A DNA stretch of 64,000 nucleotides from Prevotella sp. (GTDB taxonomy: Bacteria; Bacteroidota; Bacteroidia; Bacteroidales; Bacteroidaceae): positions 5,573 through 69,572 of the forward strand of contig JAFZVV010000008.1 in the NCBI GenBank assembly GCA_017617615.1. Reading direction: 5' to 3'. Each line of letters opens with the position of its first letter. The first letter of the stretch is position 1. A model generated the notes under the pieces. That model ran no database searches. It saw only the letters and a list, made by a program, of their open reading frames with translations, and was not told where the DNA came from. The translations under genes were made by a program, and so were the position numbers. Shown piece after piece: positions 53,061 to 61,663 of the stretch.

Positions 53061-53228
53061 ACGTCGTGCAAGCCGAGGGCAGACGAAAGCTCGCTTTCAG
53101 TATGCTGAGGCGCGGCCGATGTTCAAGCGAAGCTTAATTTTCAAACGTCGTGCAAGCCGAGGGCAGACGAAAGCTCGCTTTCAGTATGCTGAGGCGCGGC
53201 CGATGTTCAAGCGAAGCTTAATCTTCAA
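53061..53228. repeat. Two perfect tandem 84-bp repeats
   Basis: Copies at 53061-53144 and 53145-53228 differ at one base. Each starts ACGTCGTGCAAGCCGAG, has the palindrome GAAAGC-TC-GCTTTC (53085-53098 in copy one), then TATGCTGAGGCGCGGCCGAT and ends TTCAAGCGAAGCTTAATTTT. Diverged relatives lie at 24664-24720 and 26101-26240. The modules that follow (to 53245) are of the aattttcaatattcaa type. Confidence 0.92.
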
Positions 53229-53238
53229 TATTCAATTT

Positions 53239-53610
53239 TCAATATAATGGAGCATCAAAAGCATCTTCGATGTGCTCTATTTGTGCTTCCTGCCCGTTGC
53301 CCACCACGGAGATGATGTCGAAGCGTACGTCGCACATCACGTGGTAGCGCTGAATATAGGCATTGGCGGCTGCAGCGAGGTTGCGCATCTTACGCCAGTC
53401 GACGGCCTCTTCGGGCTGCACATAATCAGTGTCGCGCCGTGTCTTCACCTCTACAATCACCAGAACGTCGCCATCGGGGGAGAGGGCGATGAGGTCGAGG
53501 TCGCGGTGCCCTAACTTCCAGTTGCGGTGGCAGATGGAATAGCCTTTCTTTGTGAGGTATTCTTCCGCCTTGCGCTCTCCCCATCGTCCGAGGTCGTTGT
53601 GTGATGCCAT
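53239..53610 (-). CDS. YraN-family (UPF0102) nuclease-like protein
   Basis: 123 residues with the restriction-endonuclease-like core of the family: LGRWGERKAEEYLTKKGYSI, HRDLDLIALSPDGDVLVIVE and VKTRRDTDYVQPEEAVD, giving the E-D-E-x-K catalytic set. The cellular role is not established; members often neighbour rnhB. It ends 10 bp after the repeat region. A -7-like box is seen at 53720. Confidence 0.93.
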   Translation of the reverse strand: MASHNDLGRWGERKAEEYLTKKGYSICHRNWKLGHRDLDLIALSPDGDVLVIVEVKTRRDTDYVQPEEAVDWRKMRNLAAAANAYIQRYHVMCDVRFDIISVVGNGQEAQIEHIEDAFDAPLY

Positions 53611-53719
53611 TGTTTGTGCGTGGTTTGTGTCTTTTTAGGTTCCTAATGCATATAGACCTTGTGTTTAGGCCTTTCTTTTGCTTCTGGCGTCCTGGCGCTC
53701 TGAGCGCCTCTTCAGAAGC

Positions 53720-53727
53720 CAAAATTA
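53720..53727 (-). promoter_or_regulatory. Predicted -7 box for the YraN-family gene
   Basis: The minus-strand octamer TAATTTTG matches TANNTTTG. No clear -33 element. The leader would be about 100 nt. Confidence 0.45.
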
Positions 53728-53767
53728 GTTTTTTTTTCTGAAACCATGAAATAAAATGCCTGATGAT

Positions 53768-53798
53768 TTTGCTTTTTCATGGATTTGCGCTATATTTG
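53768..53798 (+). promoter_or_regulatory. Promoter of tadA
   Basis: TTTG at 53768-53771 and TATATTTG at 53791-53798 with a 19-nt spacer match the consensus. The start near 53805 gives a leader of about 40 nt. Confidence 0.75.
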
Positions 53799-53847
53799 GC
53801 TTCATGAGCTTATTGCTCCCTGACAACCGCAAGTAAAGTACAGCGAC

Positions 53848-54312
53848 ATGAAACAACCTTCAGAACCCCCTTCGCAGCAGCAGACGGACGAGATGATGAT
53901 GCGCAAGGCATTGGCAGAGGCAGAACAGGCACGCGCAGAAGGCGAAATTCCCATCGGTGCCGTGGTGGTGTGCCACGACAAGGTGATAGCACGTGCCCAC
54001 AACCTCACGGAGACCTTACACGACGTGACGGCGCACGCCGAGATGCAAGCCATCACTTCTGCCGCCAACTTGCTCAACGGCAAATACCTCAACGAATGTA
54101 CGCTCTACGTCACCGTAGAGCCGTGTGTGATGTGTGCCGGTGCCCTGGGATGGGCACAGGTGCCACGTGTGGTCTATGGCGCCCCCGACGAGAAGAGGGG
54201 CTTTCGTGCCTTTGCCCCACGTGCCCTCCATCCTCGTTGTACCATCGTAGGCGGTGTCCTCGAAGAGGAGTGCCGCCAGCTCATGCAAGATTTCTTCAAG
54301 CAGAAGAGATAG
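53848..54312 (+). CDS. tadA: tRNA-specific adenosine deaminase
   Basis: Deaminates A34 of tRNA-Arg(ACG) to inosine. 154 residues with zinc-site motifs THAEMQAI (catalytic Glu) and EPCVMCAGALGWAQVPRVVY, plus GEIPIGAVVV near the N-terminus. The first 18 residues (Gln/Pro/Ser-rich) are not conserved, so the true start might be the ATG cluster at about 53893-53899. It is a single-gene unit. Confidence 0.96.
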   Translation: MKQPSEPPSQQQTDEMMMRKALAEAEQARAEGEIPIGAVVVCHDKVIARAHNLTETLHDVTAHAEMQAITSAANLLNGKYLNECTLYVTVEPCVMCAGALGWAQVPRVVYGAPDEKRGFRAFAPRALHPRCTIVGGVLEEECRQLMQDFFKQKR

Positions 54313-54317
54313 TTTTT

Positions 54318-54366
54318 TATAGTGCCTATAGGAACTATAGATACTATAGATACTATAGGCACTATA
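54318..54366. repeat. 14-bp inverted repeat with ACTATAG tandem core
   Basis: Arms TATAGTGCCTATAG (54318-54331) and CTATAGGCACTATA (54353-54366) are perfect complements. Between them ACTATAGAT is tandemly repeated. It starts 5 bp after the tadA stop. Confidence 0.85.
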
Positions 54367-54387
54367 AGTTACTATAGTATCTATAAT

Positions 54388-54426
54388 AACAACAATCCCC
54401 TGGCATCGAGCCAGGGGATTGTTGTT
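54388..54426. terminator. Bidirectional terminator between tadA and the OB-module lipoprotein gene
   Basis: AACAACAATCCCCTGGC and its exact complement form a 17-bp stem with a 5-nt loop between two convergent genes. The T-richness is modest (TTGTTGTTTC). Confidence 0.85.
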
Positions 54427-54446
54427 TCTAAAAAAGCAGGTAAGGT

Positions 54447-56228
54447 TTATGGCTTGGTGCCAATGCTTGTGCCGTTGATTTCGGCATATTTCACGGTCTT
54501 GATACCTGTCGTTCCGAAGTATTTCTCGATGTTGCCATTGAGAAGCACTTGCTTGCCCAAGTTGCCGGGATTGTCTTGCAGGTTGAGGCCTGTGCGCACG
54601 GCGCCTGAAGGCAGCTGTACGGGCATACAGTTGCTCACGTTCGTCTCGGAGGGTGAATCAGCGATGAGGAGGTTGGTCTTCACGTCGCATCCATCGGCGG
54701 TGAAGTGTGCACCATCGGCGAGCACCTGTCCTGATACATAACCTACAATATAGGCTTTCACATACACTTCAGTGCCTGAGCCTGCTGCCACGGCAGAAGA
54801 AACGGTGTAGGGGTTGCTGTAACTTCCTGCATCGCCGGTGTCACCACCGCCGCCACCACCGCTACCGCCGTCTTCGGTCTTGCCGTTGAGCGAGTAGAGG
54901 TATGCCTTGCCTGCCACTGTTTCTGGTGTGTTGCCGCGGTAATTCATCAGCTGACCATACACAATGACCTCGTCACCGACCTTGATGTCGGTTTGGCCAG
55001 CCTCGTATTTCTTATTGCCCAGATAAAGGATGCGGAAGCAGTAGAACTCGCCATTCTCCGTTCCGTCTTCAGAGATATAGAAGGATGCGTTGCCATAGGT
55101 GCCGCCTTCGGTGAAGGTGCCTTTGTTTGCGATGCGTGAAATCTTGCCTTTTACATAGACGTCGCCTGTCGTTTCGTAAACATCGTTGCTCGTCCAAGTA
55201 AGATTTTTCACTGCTTCAGCTGCACCTAATGGATTATACGGGTCATTGAGTGTTCCTGAACCCTTTGCTCCACCGGTGTCGCCACCGCCGCCGCCACCGC
55301 CTTCGGTCTTGCCGTTGAGCGAGTAGAGATATGCTTTGCCTGCCACTGTCTCTGGTGTGTTGCCGCGGTAATTCATCAGCTGACCGCATATAATGACCTC
55401 GTCGCCGACCTTGATGTCGGTCTTGCCAGCCTCGAACTTCTTGTTACCCAGATACAGGATGCGGAAGCAGTAGAACTCGCCATTCTGAGTGCCATCTTCA
55501 GAGATATAGAAGGATGCGTTGCCATAGTTGCCGCCTTCAGTGAAGGTGCCTTTGTCTGCGATGCGTGAAATCTTGCCTTTTACATAGACGTCGCCTGTCG
55601 TTTCGTATACATCGTTGCTCGTCCAAGTAAGATTTTTCACAGCATTTGCAGCGCCTGCCGGATTATACGGGTCGTCTAATGTACCTGAGCCCTTGGCTTC
55701 ACCAGTGGTGCCACCACCGCCGCTGTCTCCGCCCTCACTCTTGCCGTTGAGTGAGTAGAGGAAGGCTTTGTTCTGTTGAGTCTCCAGCGTACCGTTATAG
55801 TTGACTACCTTACCGCAGACAATGACCTCGTCGCCTTCTTTGAGCACATCACCCGAGGTATACTTCTTGTTGCCCAGATAGAGTGCGCGGTAAATCAGGA
55901 AGGTCACTTTGCTTGTGCCGTCGTCGGAGATGCTGAAGGTGGCGTTGCCATACTGTGTGGTGTAGTTCTCACGGATACTGGCCACCTTGCCTTTGATGTA
56001 GACGTTTTGCTGGCTTTCCTCACCCACTTGCAGTTGTTGGGCAAACTCAATGGCTGCTGCCACGTTATAGGGGTCGGCCTGGGTTCCGCTGCCGGCAGGG
56101 TCGACAGTCTGCTCAGGAGTGGGGTCGTCGGGCGTAGGCAGGTCGAAGGGCGCAGGCACGTCTTCGCAGCTCGCCAAGAACATGGCTGTCATAGCCATGA
56201 CAAAGAATGAATAAAATAGCTTTTTCAT
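54447..56228 (-). CDS. Lipoprotein with repeated OB-fold-like modules
   Basis: 593 residues with lipoprotein signal MKKLFYSFFVMAMTAMFLASC, then an Asp/Pro-rich linker. Three modules of about 143 residues follow (about 45-160, 180-310, 325-455), each with DPYNPAGAA-like starts, VYVKGKISRIADKGTF, a GNASFYISEDG strand, KVGDEVIICGQLMNYRGNTP and AYLYSLNGK, separated by Gly-rich linkers. A fourth, different OB-like module (about 470-593, DUF6359-type: GSYSNPYTVSSAVAAG, KQVLLNGNIEKYFGTTGIK) ends the protein. OB folds of this type often bind nucleic acid or oligosaccharide. It is the third gene after the TonB receptor and the DUF5689-like gene. Confidence 0.87.
   Translation of the reverse strand: MKKLFYSFFVMAMTAMFLASCEDVPAPFDLPTPDDPTPEQTVDPAGSGTQADPYNVAAAIEFAQQLQVGEESQQNVYIKGKVASIRENYTTQYGNATFSISDDGTSKVTFLIYRALYLGNKKYTSGDVLKEGDEVIVCGKVVNYNGTLETQQNKAFLYSLNGKSEGGDSGGGGTTGEAKGSGTLDDPYNPAGAANAVKNLTWTSNDVYETTGDVYVKGKISRIADKGTFTEGGNYGNASFYISEDGTQNGEFYCFRILYLGNKKFEAGKTDIKVGDEVIICGQLMNYRGNTPETVAGKAYLYSLNGKTEGGGGGGGDTGGAKGSGTLNDPYNPLGAAEAVKNLTWTSNDVYETTGDVYVKGKISRIANKGTFTEGGTYGNASFYISEDGTENGEFYCFRILYLGNKKYEAGQTDIKVGDEVIVYGQLMNYRGNTPETVAGKAYLYSLNGKTEDGGSGGGGGGDTGDAGSYSNPYTVSSAVAAGSGTEVYVKAYIVGYVSGQVLADGAHFTADGCDVKTNLLIADSPSETNVSNCMPVQLPSGAVRTGLNLQDNPGNLGKQVLLNGNIEKYFGTTGIKTVKYAEINGTSIGTKP
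54880..56100 (-). repeat. Three tandem modules of about 430 bp in the lipoprotein gene
   Basis: The landmark tgccgttgag occurs near 54881, 55310 and 55742, giving periods of 429 and 432 nt. The first two copies by coordinate are nearly identical in DNA; the third is diverged. Confidence 0.85.
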
Positions 56229-56301
56229 GTTTATGTCGTTTTTTGTTTTTTGTTATCTTGGAATGCTTAAGGTTTTCCTGGGTATCCCGGATTTCCCGGT
56301 T

Positions 56302-57162
56302 TTAGGGTGCGGGCTGGATGTCATCGATGGTGCGGAGCAGGATTTGCCAGGTGTTGCGGTAGCGGGTGAAGATACCCGTGACGTTCACCTTGCCCGTGGG
56401 CATCACATTGCCGGCGAAGTCGGCGTATGTGCTGGTGCGGAGCACCAATGCGCTGCTGCTGATGTCCTTGAAGTTGCGGTTGGCGCAGTTGGCGGTAAGT
56501 GCCACGCTGCCGTCGCTGGGAGCGAAGACGGCCGTGCCGTCGGCAGCTTGCAGTTCCACGCCCTTGATGGTCATCAGTCGTCCGCAGTTGGCGGCGATGT
56601 AATTGGCATTGGTCAACTGGTCCCTGTCGAACTCAATGGGTGTAACGCTTCCAGGGTCGCCCCTGCCGATGAGCTTGAAGTGCTCGTTCCAGATGAAGCG
56701 GCTCATGCGGCTCACGTAGGTCGACCCGCTGGCACTGGTGTATGGCGTGCCAATCTCGCCCTGTTGTCCGTAAGCACCGATGTAGAGGCCTTTCAGGTCG
56801 ACGAGGATTTCCTGTCCCACGGGCAGGTAACCGTAGATGCCGCCCTGCGCGATGCAGATGATGAATGCCGAGGTGCCGTCGTCGATGAACACCTGGTTGT
56901 AGATGTTGCCTTCAACGTCGTTGCCGATGACCTTGCCTTTGATTTTCAGGTCTTCATCGATGAGCTTCATGCCATTGTTCATGATGACGGTGCTGAACTT
57001 GGTCTTCAGTTCGGCGATGCTGATCACGTTGGTCTCCGTGATGCTGTTGTTCCCGTAGGGCGATACGCTCAGGTCGGGCGCGTCGAAACAGTCCTTGTCG
57101 CCCATACACGACGAGAGCAGTGCTACGAAAGCGAATATGATGATATATTTGAAGTCTTTCAT
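56302..57162 (-). CDS. DUF5689-like lipoprotein
   Basis: 286 residues, lipoprotein signal MKDFKYIIIFAFVALLSSC followed by MGDKDCFDAPD. The DUF5689-like region covers about 45-205 (ISIAELKTKFSTVIMNNGM, KIKGKVIGNDVEGNIYNQVF, LPVGQEILVDLKGLYIGAYG). An OB-like C-terminal part (about 215-286) ends with KVNVTGIFTRYRNTWQILLR. In Bacteroidetes this family is usually found beside a TonB receptor and OB-fold lipoproteins, as here (13 bp after the receptor gene, 73 bp before the OB lipoprotein gene). Its ligand is not established. Confidence 0.88.
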   Translation of the reverse strand: MKDFKYIIIFAFVALLSSCMGDKDCFDAPDLSVSPYGNNSITETNVISIAELKTKFSTVIMNNGMKLIDEDLKIKGKVIGNDVEGNIYNQVFIDDGTSAFIICIAQGGIYGYLPVGQEILVDLKGLYIGAYGQQGEIGTPYTSASGSTYVSRMSRFIWNEHFKLIGRGDPGSVTPIEFDRDQLTNANYIAANCGRLMTIKGVELQAADGTAVFAPSDGSVALTANCANRNFKDISSSALVLRTSTYADFAGNVMPTGKVNVTGIFTRYRNTWQILLRTIDDIQPAP

Positions 57163-57175
57163 TGTGAATAGCGTT

Positions 57176-59725
57176 TTAGAATCTAAAGGTCAGGTTGAGC
57201 ATGCCGTTGATGCCGTATGCGTAGTATTTCTTGGGGTTGAGGGAGAACTTGTAGGCACGTGCGTTGTTTTTCACGGTCTGGCCGTTCTCTTCCTTCACGG
57301 TGTAGTCGCTGCGGCTCTGCTCGTAACCGCCGGTGCAAATCTTCTGGTTGTTGAGGATGTTGGTCAGCATCAGGTTGATGGAGAGCTGGCGGCCGTGGCC
57401 CAGACGAATGGTCCTGCCAATGGAGCCGTCGAGCATGAATCCGCCCTTGCCCTTGGCCTGGTCGGGAACGATGAACTCGCCGTTGTTGTCTACATTGCCC
57501 ATCGTGGTAAGCGTGCTCTGGTAGCGATAGCTGGGTGAGTAGCTCAGGTAGATGCGGTCGTAGTAGTTGGCTTTCAGGTCGATGAACCATCCGCCGCCGT
57601 GGTAGTCGAGGATGACGCTACCGGCAGTGAGTGGCGTACTGGCCTCGTGCATGCCCTTGTTCATCACGATGTCGTCGGTATAAGTGGCCTTGGTGGAGTT
57701 CATGTAGCGCACCTTGGCGTTGTTCACGTTCTCTGCCTCACTGATGGTTCCGAGGAGGATGACGTTGAACGACGAGGTGACCTTGTAGTTGAGGCCGAGC
57801 TCCACGCCGTAGTATCTCTTGGCGATGTCGGTGAGCGAGACATATGAGAACGAGTTGATGTCATCGAAATAGAAGTTCTGCCATTCGGTGACATGGTTCA
57901 GGTAGTCGTAGTAGGCGTTGATGTTGATGTGCACCTTCGAGTTCTGGAACTGGTAGCCCACCTCGCTGCTGAAGATGCGTTCGTTGCGCAGGTTGGCCAC
58001 GAAGTCGTTGTTCATCTCTGGCGATACGAAGGCGGTGGTAATCTGCGGTGCCCTGTGCTCGTAGCCGATGCCGAGGTGCAGGGCGCTTCCCTTGCCCAGG
58101 TTGATGCTGGAACTGAATTTTCCGCCACCCGACACGAAATGGGCGGTCTCGCTCTTGCCGAGGGAATTGTCGGCAAACATACCGTTACGCATGTTGCCCT
58201 CGCGCTGCATGCCGTCGTAGTTCACCTTCGCTGCGATGCTGTAGTGCAGGTTGCCGAAGTTCTCGGTGTAGTTGCCCCAGAGCACGCCGCGACGGGCATA
58301 GAGGTTGTAGTCGTAACCGAAGGTATCACCCTCACCGATGACCTGGTTGGGGTGGTCGATGTCGTACTGCACGGCTCCCGAAGTGCTGGAGTAGTTGCCC
58401 AGGGCGTAGGTGTTGATGTTGTGGTAGGTGTTGGCGCCCAGCAGGTCTTCCATCGTCTTGTAGTGCATGCCCTTGTTGGCACCCAACTGGAATCCAATAT
58501 TGAAGTTGGATTTGGTGGTGAGTACCTTTTGCAGGGTGGAAGCCAGCGTGAGGTAGATGTTGTCGTTGTTCTTCGCCTCGAGGAAGTACATGGCATCGGC
58601 ACCTTGCGCGTTGGCATTCTGGTTGGCCCAGTAGAGACGGTCCCAGTTGATCTGGCGGTTGGCCTTCGAAGCCGTGAGGAACTGGTAGACGGTGTTGAAG
58701 TCGGCCACGCCTTGTGCCGTGCGGTTGTGGTCGTCGTCGACGTCCCACACGTCGTAGTAACTACTCGGAAGGTTCTTCCAATAGTCGGGCTGGGGATTGT
58801 CGGCATTGTTGTAGTTCAGACGCGTGCTCTTGTACATGCTGTACTTACCATGAATGGTGGTAACGATACGCGTGTCGTTGTTGATGTTCCAGTCCCAGGT
58901 GAAGAGGCCGCTCGGTGCAAAGTCGTTGATGACACGTGAGTTGCGCTTCTTGCCGTTCTGGTAGCCCCAGTAGGGGTTGTACTGGTAGTTGTTGGCTATC
59001 CAGTAGCTCTCGTCGGTGGCAGCACCCTGTCCGGCGCGCTCGGTGGGGTTACCCCAGGTGGCGAGGGTGAAGGAGTGCTTGCCGGCGAGTTTCTGGATGC
59101 CGAAGTAATAGGAAAGGGAGTTGTAGAACGTGCCTTCCACATTGCCTTCGTTGGCCCAGCGGTATCCCAGGCTGACTGCGAAGGCCCATCCCTTCGAGTT
59201 AAGTCCCGACCCGTAGGTATACATCCCGCGTAGGATGTAGTTGCGGTTGGCACCGCTGAGCGACAGCTTGTGCCCGGCGGCTACCTGCGACGGACGGAAG
59301 TTGTAGTTGTTGCTGCCTCCCATGGCGGGCATCGAGAAGTTGTTGTCCTCGAAAGGCAGCGTGGCGTCGAGATTTCGTGTCAGGTTGTTGATACCTCCCA
59401 CGTTGGAATATCTGAATTGTCCCGACTCCAGGTCGTTCATAGGCGCGCCATTTACGTAGATATCGTTGTACTTCTGGTTGTACGCACGATACCTGAACCG
59501 TACTGGCGAGAATGTGTATCCCACTTCATTGGCGTATACGTTGGTGTTGCTGTTGAGGATGGTCACGTTCTGCGACATGTCGTCGTCTTCACCCAGCTGT
59601 GCTTCGGTGAACGTGAACAGCGCCTCGTCCAACGTACCGGTCTGCTCCAATGAATCAACCTCTTGCGCAAAGGCAAGTGGTGCGTAGCAGAGAGCAAACA
59701 CTGCTAATTTCAGCTTCTTTTGCAT
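57176..59725 (-). CDS. TonB-dependent outer membrane receptor
   Basis: 849 residues, signal MQKKLKLAVFALCYAPLAFA. There is no carboxypeptidase-like N-terminal domain. The plug region (about 40-150) includes YNDIYVNGAPMNDLESGQFR. The rest is a beta-barrel rich in Tyr/Asn/Gly strands ending with the terminal aromatic strand GINGMLNLTFRF. The gene order, followed by DUF5689-like and OB-module lipoproteins, defines a small uptake operon. It is divergent from a secreted nuclease-like gene at 59930. The likely cargo, by context only, is DNA, RNA or nucleotides. Confidence 0.92.
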   Translation of the reverse strand: MQKKLKLAVFALCYAPLAFAQEVDSLEQTGTLDEALFTFTEAQLGEDDDMSQNVTILNSNTNVYANEVGYTFSPVRFRYRAYNQKYNDIYVNGAPMNDLESGQFRYSNVGGINNLTRNLDATLPFEDNNFSMPAMGGSNNYNFRPSQVAAGHKLSLSGANRNYILRGMYTYGSGLNSKGWAFAVSLGYRWANEGNVEGTFYNSLSYYFGIQKLAGKHSFTLATWGNPTERAGQGAATDESYWIANNYQYNPYWGYQNGKKRNSRVINDFAPSGLFTWDWNINNDTRIVTTIHGKYSMYKSTRLNYNNADNPQPDYWKNLPSSYYDVWDVDDDHNRTAQGVADFNTVYQFLTASKANRQINWDRLYWANQNANAQGADAMYFLEAKNNDNIYLTLASTLQKVLTTKSNFNIGFQLGANKGMHYKTMEDLLGANTYHNINTYALGNYSSTSGAVQYDIDHPNQVIGEGDTFGYDYNLYARRGVLWGNYTENFGNLHYSIAAKVNYDGMQREGNMRNGMFADNSLGKSETAHFVSGGGKFSSSINLGKGSALHLGIGYEHRAPQITTAFVSPEMNNDFVANLRNERIFSSEVGYQFQNSKVHININAYYDYLNHVTEWQNFYFDDINSFSYVSLTDIAKRYYGVELGLNYKVTSSFNVILLGTISEAENVNNAKVRYMNSTKATYTDDIVMNKGMHEASTPLTAGSVILDYHGGGWFIDLKANYYDRIYLSYSPSYRYQSTLTTMGNVDNNGEFIVPDQAKGKGGFMLDGSIGRTIRLGHGRQLSINLMLTNILNNQKICTGGYEQSRSDYTVKEENGQTVKNNARAYKFSLNPKKYYAYGINGMLNLTFRF

Positions 59726-59760
59726 TATGTTGATTTTAGGTTAATATGATTGTTTGAGTG

Positions 59761-59768
59761 CAAAGTAA
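59761..59768 (-). promoter_or_regulatory. Possible -7 box of the receptor operon
   Basis: The minus-strand octamer TTACTTTG differs from TANNTTTG at one base. The start would be near 59754, with a leader of about 30 nt. Confidence 0.4.
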
Positions 59769-59899
59769 CAAAAATATTTTGAAAAAAAGAAAGTTTTTTT
59801 GATTATTTTTTTCCCAAAAAATACATTTTTCTCAATTTATTTTCCGATATTTGCAGAGTAAAAAGACTTTTATCATCGTCTATCGTTTGACTACATTAA

Positions 59900-59907
59900 T
59901 ATATTTG
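59900..59907 (+). promoter_or_regulatory. Predicted -7 box of the nuclease-like gene
   Basis: TATATTTG matches TANNTTTG. The nearest TTTG (59886) is too close for a standard -33. The start near 59914 leaves a leader of about 15 nt. Confidence 0.55.
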
Positions 59908-59929
59908 TGCTAACTTAAACTTCTATGAT

Positions 59930-60970
59930 ATGAAAAAACTTATAATGATACTTGTCGCCATCATGGCATTCGTGCCCAATGTGTCGGCACAGAGGAAATT
60001 TGCTGTCTATGGCATCGGGTTCTACAATCTCGAGAATCTCTTTGACACCCAGCACGACGAAGGCAAGAACGACTACGACTTCCTGCCCGACGGTTCGTAT
60101 AAGTGGGATGAACTGAAATACAGTCACAAACTGCACAACATGGCAAGGGCACTCGCCGACATGGGTACCGACATGTTGCCGGCAGGATGCGCCGTCATCG
60201 GCGTGTCGGAGGTGGAGAACGCGAATGCCCTCAGCGACCTCGTGGCACAGCCCGAACTGGCAGAGCGTGGGTTCAAGTTCGCGCATATCGAGGGACCCGA
60301 CCGAAGGGGTGTCGACTGCGCCTTGCTCTACAATCCCTCGCTCTTCACTTTCCGCGACATGACGCTGGTGCCGTATGTGCCCGAACTCGAGGCCGACAGC
60401 ACATACAAGACCCGTGGCTTCCTCGCCGTGACGGGCACGATAGCCGATGAGCCGGTAGCTATCATCGTATGCCACTGGCCCAGCCGCTTCTCGGGCTCGT
60501 TCTACCGTGAGTGCGCCGGCCGTCAGGTGAAGGTGGTGAAGGACTCGCTGATGCGCGCCAACCCCAACATCAAGGTAATGGTGATGGGCGATATGAACGA
60601 TGACCCGCAGAACCGGAGTATGGCGGTGGAACTGAGCGCGAAGCCGAATATCAAAGACGTGACCGACAACGATATGTTCAACCCCTGGTGGAAGATTCTC
60701 GACAGTGGAACGGGAACGCTGAGTTATCAGGGTAGTTGGAACCTCTTCGACCAGATCGTGCTCTCGCCCAACCTCCTCGACCGCGACGGTACGCGCGACT
60801 ATAGCTCGCTCACCTATCTGAGGTGCCAGATACAGCGGCGCGACTACCTGCTGCAGAGCGAGGGACAGTATAAGGGCTCGCCCAAGCGAACCACTGCCGG
60901 CGGCGTATGGCTCGACGGATTTTCCGACCACCTGCCCGTGGTGGTATATCTGGTGAAGGAGAAACCCTAA
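59930..60970 (+). CDS. Secreted endonuclease/exonuclease/phosphatase-family protein
   Basis: 346 residues with signal MKKLIMILVAIMAFVPNVSAQ. The full EEP active-site set is visible: FYNLENLFD (Asn), VIGVSEVEN (metal Glu), GPDRRGVDCALLYN, VCHWPSRFSG (His), VMGDMNDDPQN (Asp/Asn), FDQIVLS and GFSDHLPVVVYL (Asp-His pair). The family includes DNase I-type nucleases and phosphodiesterases. Export and the neighbouring receptor operon favour an extracellular or periplasmic nuclease. The gene is followed 5 bp later by a uracil-DNA-glycosylase-like gene. Confidence 0.92.
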   Translation: MKKLIMILVAIMAFVPNVSAQRKFAVYGIGFYNLENLFDTQHDEGKNDYDFLPDGSYKWDELKYSHKLHNMARALADMGTDMLPAGCAVIGVSEVENANALSDLVAQPELAERGFKFAHIEGPDRRGVDCALLYNPSLFTFRDMTLVPYVPELEADSTYKTRGFLAVTGTIADEPVAIIVCHWPSRFSGSFYRECAGRQVKVVKDSLMRANPNIKVMVMGDMNDDPQNRSMAVELSAKPNIKDVTDNDMFNPWWKILDSGTGTLSYQGSWNLFDQIVLSPNLLDRDGTRDYSSLTYLRCQIQRRDYLLQSEGQYKGSPKRTTAGGVWLDGFSDHLPVVVYLVKEKP

Positions 60971-60975
60971 ACCGC

Positions 60976-61611
60976 ATGGTCACCGAAGTGCCTGTGGAGA
61001 TTCATCCCTGGCAACCGTTCCTGCCCAAACGCACACGGCTGCTCATGCTGGGCAGTTTCCCGCCAGCACGGCAGCGGTGGTGCATGGATTTCTTCTATCC
61101 CAACTACATCAACGACATGTGGCGCATCTTCGGACTCTGTCTCTATGGTGATGCGCTGCATTTCGTGGATACAGGGAAGAAGGCTTTCCGGCTGGATGAA
61201 ATCAAGGCGATGCTCCATGAAAGGGGCGTGGGACTCTACGATACCGCCCGTGTGGTGAGACGCACGAAGAACACGGCATCCGACAAGGACCTCGATGTGG
61301 TGGAGCCCGTCGACCTCGTAGGACTGCTGGGTGAGATACCCTACTGCGAGGCCGTGGTAACCACGGGGCAGAAGGCAACCGACCTTTTCACGGCGCAGTT
61401 GGGCATACCACAGCCCAAGGTAGGCGACTTCGTGGAGTTCGCTTTCACGCCACGCATCGACGGCGGCTCCACGCGCTCCCTGAGGCTATACCGCATGCCG
61501 AGCAGCAGCCGGGCATATCCCATGCGCCTCGACCGCAAGGCAGCTTTCTACCAACCGCTCTTCGACAATTATCTATCCAATATAAGCCCGACTTCCGAGA
61601 ATGCAGAATGA
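60976..61611 (+). CDS. Uracil-DNA-glycosylase-superfamily protein
   Basis: From the ATG at 60976 (MVTEVPVEIHPWQPFLPKR) the protein has 211 residues; the longer upstream frame overlaps the nuclease-like gene. The motif RLLMLGSFPPARQRWCMDFF corresponds to motif 1 of the superfamily, with FFYPNYINDMWRIFG following, and the C-terminal LYRMPSSSRAYP corresponds to motif 2 (usually an H/N-P-S pattern). The lack of a signal peptide means it is cytoplasmic. Enzyme specificity is not clear. It is translated from the same unit as the nuclease-like gene. Confidence 0.82.
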   Translation: MVTEVPVEIHPWQPFLPKRTRLLMLGSFPPARQRWCMDFFYPNYINDMWRIFGLCLYGDALHFVDTGKKAFRLDEIKAMLHERGVGLYDTARVVRRTKNTASDKDLDVVEPVDLVGLLGEIPYCEAVVTTGQKATDLFTAQLGIPQPKVGDFVEFAFTPRIDGGSTRSLRLYRMPSSSRAYPMRLDRKAAFYQPLFDNYLSNISPTSENAE

Positions 61612-61663
61612 TTCCCCACTTCCTGCTTCGTAGTTGAGCGAATATGAAATTAAAACACTTATC

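Noticed and set aside
53061..53228. CRISPR array
   Set aside because: The two 84-bp copies are directly adjacent without spacers and no cas gene is present; the 9- and 14-bp arrays also lack spacers.
52969..53247. Plus-strand open frame with a duplicated peptide near pyrH
   Set aside because: It is just the translation of the 84-bp tandem DNA repeat and lacks its own start signal.
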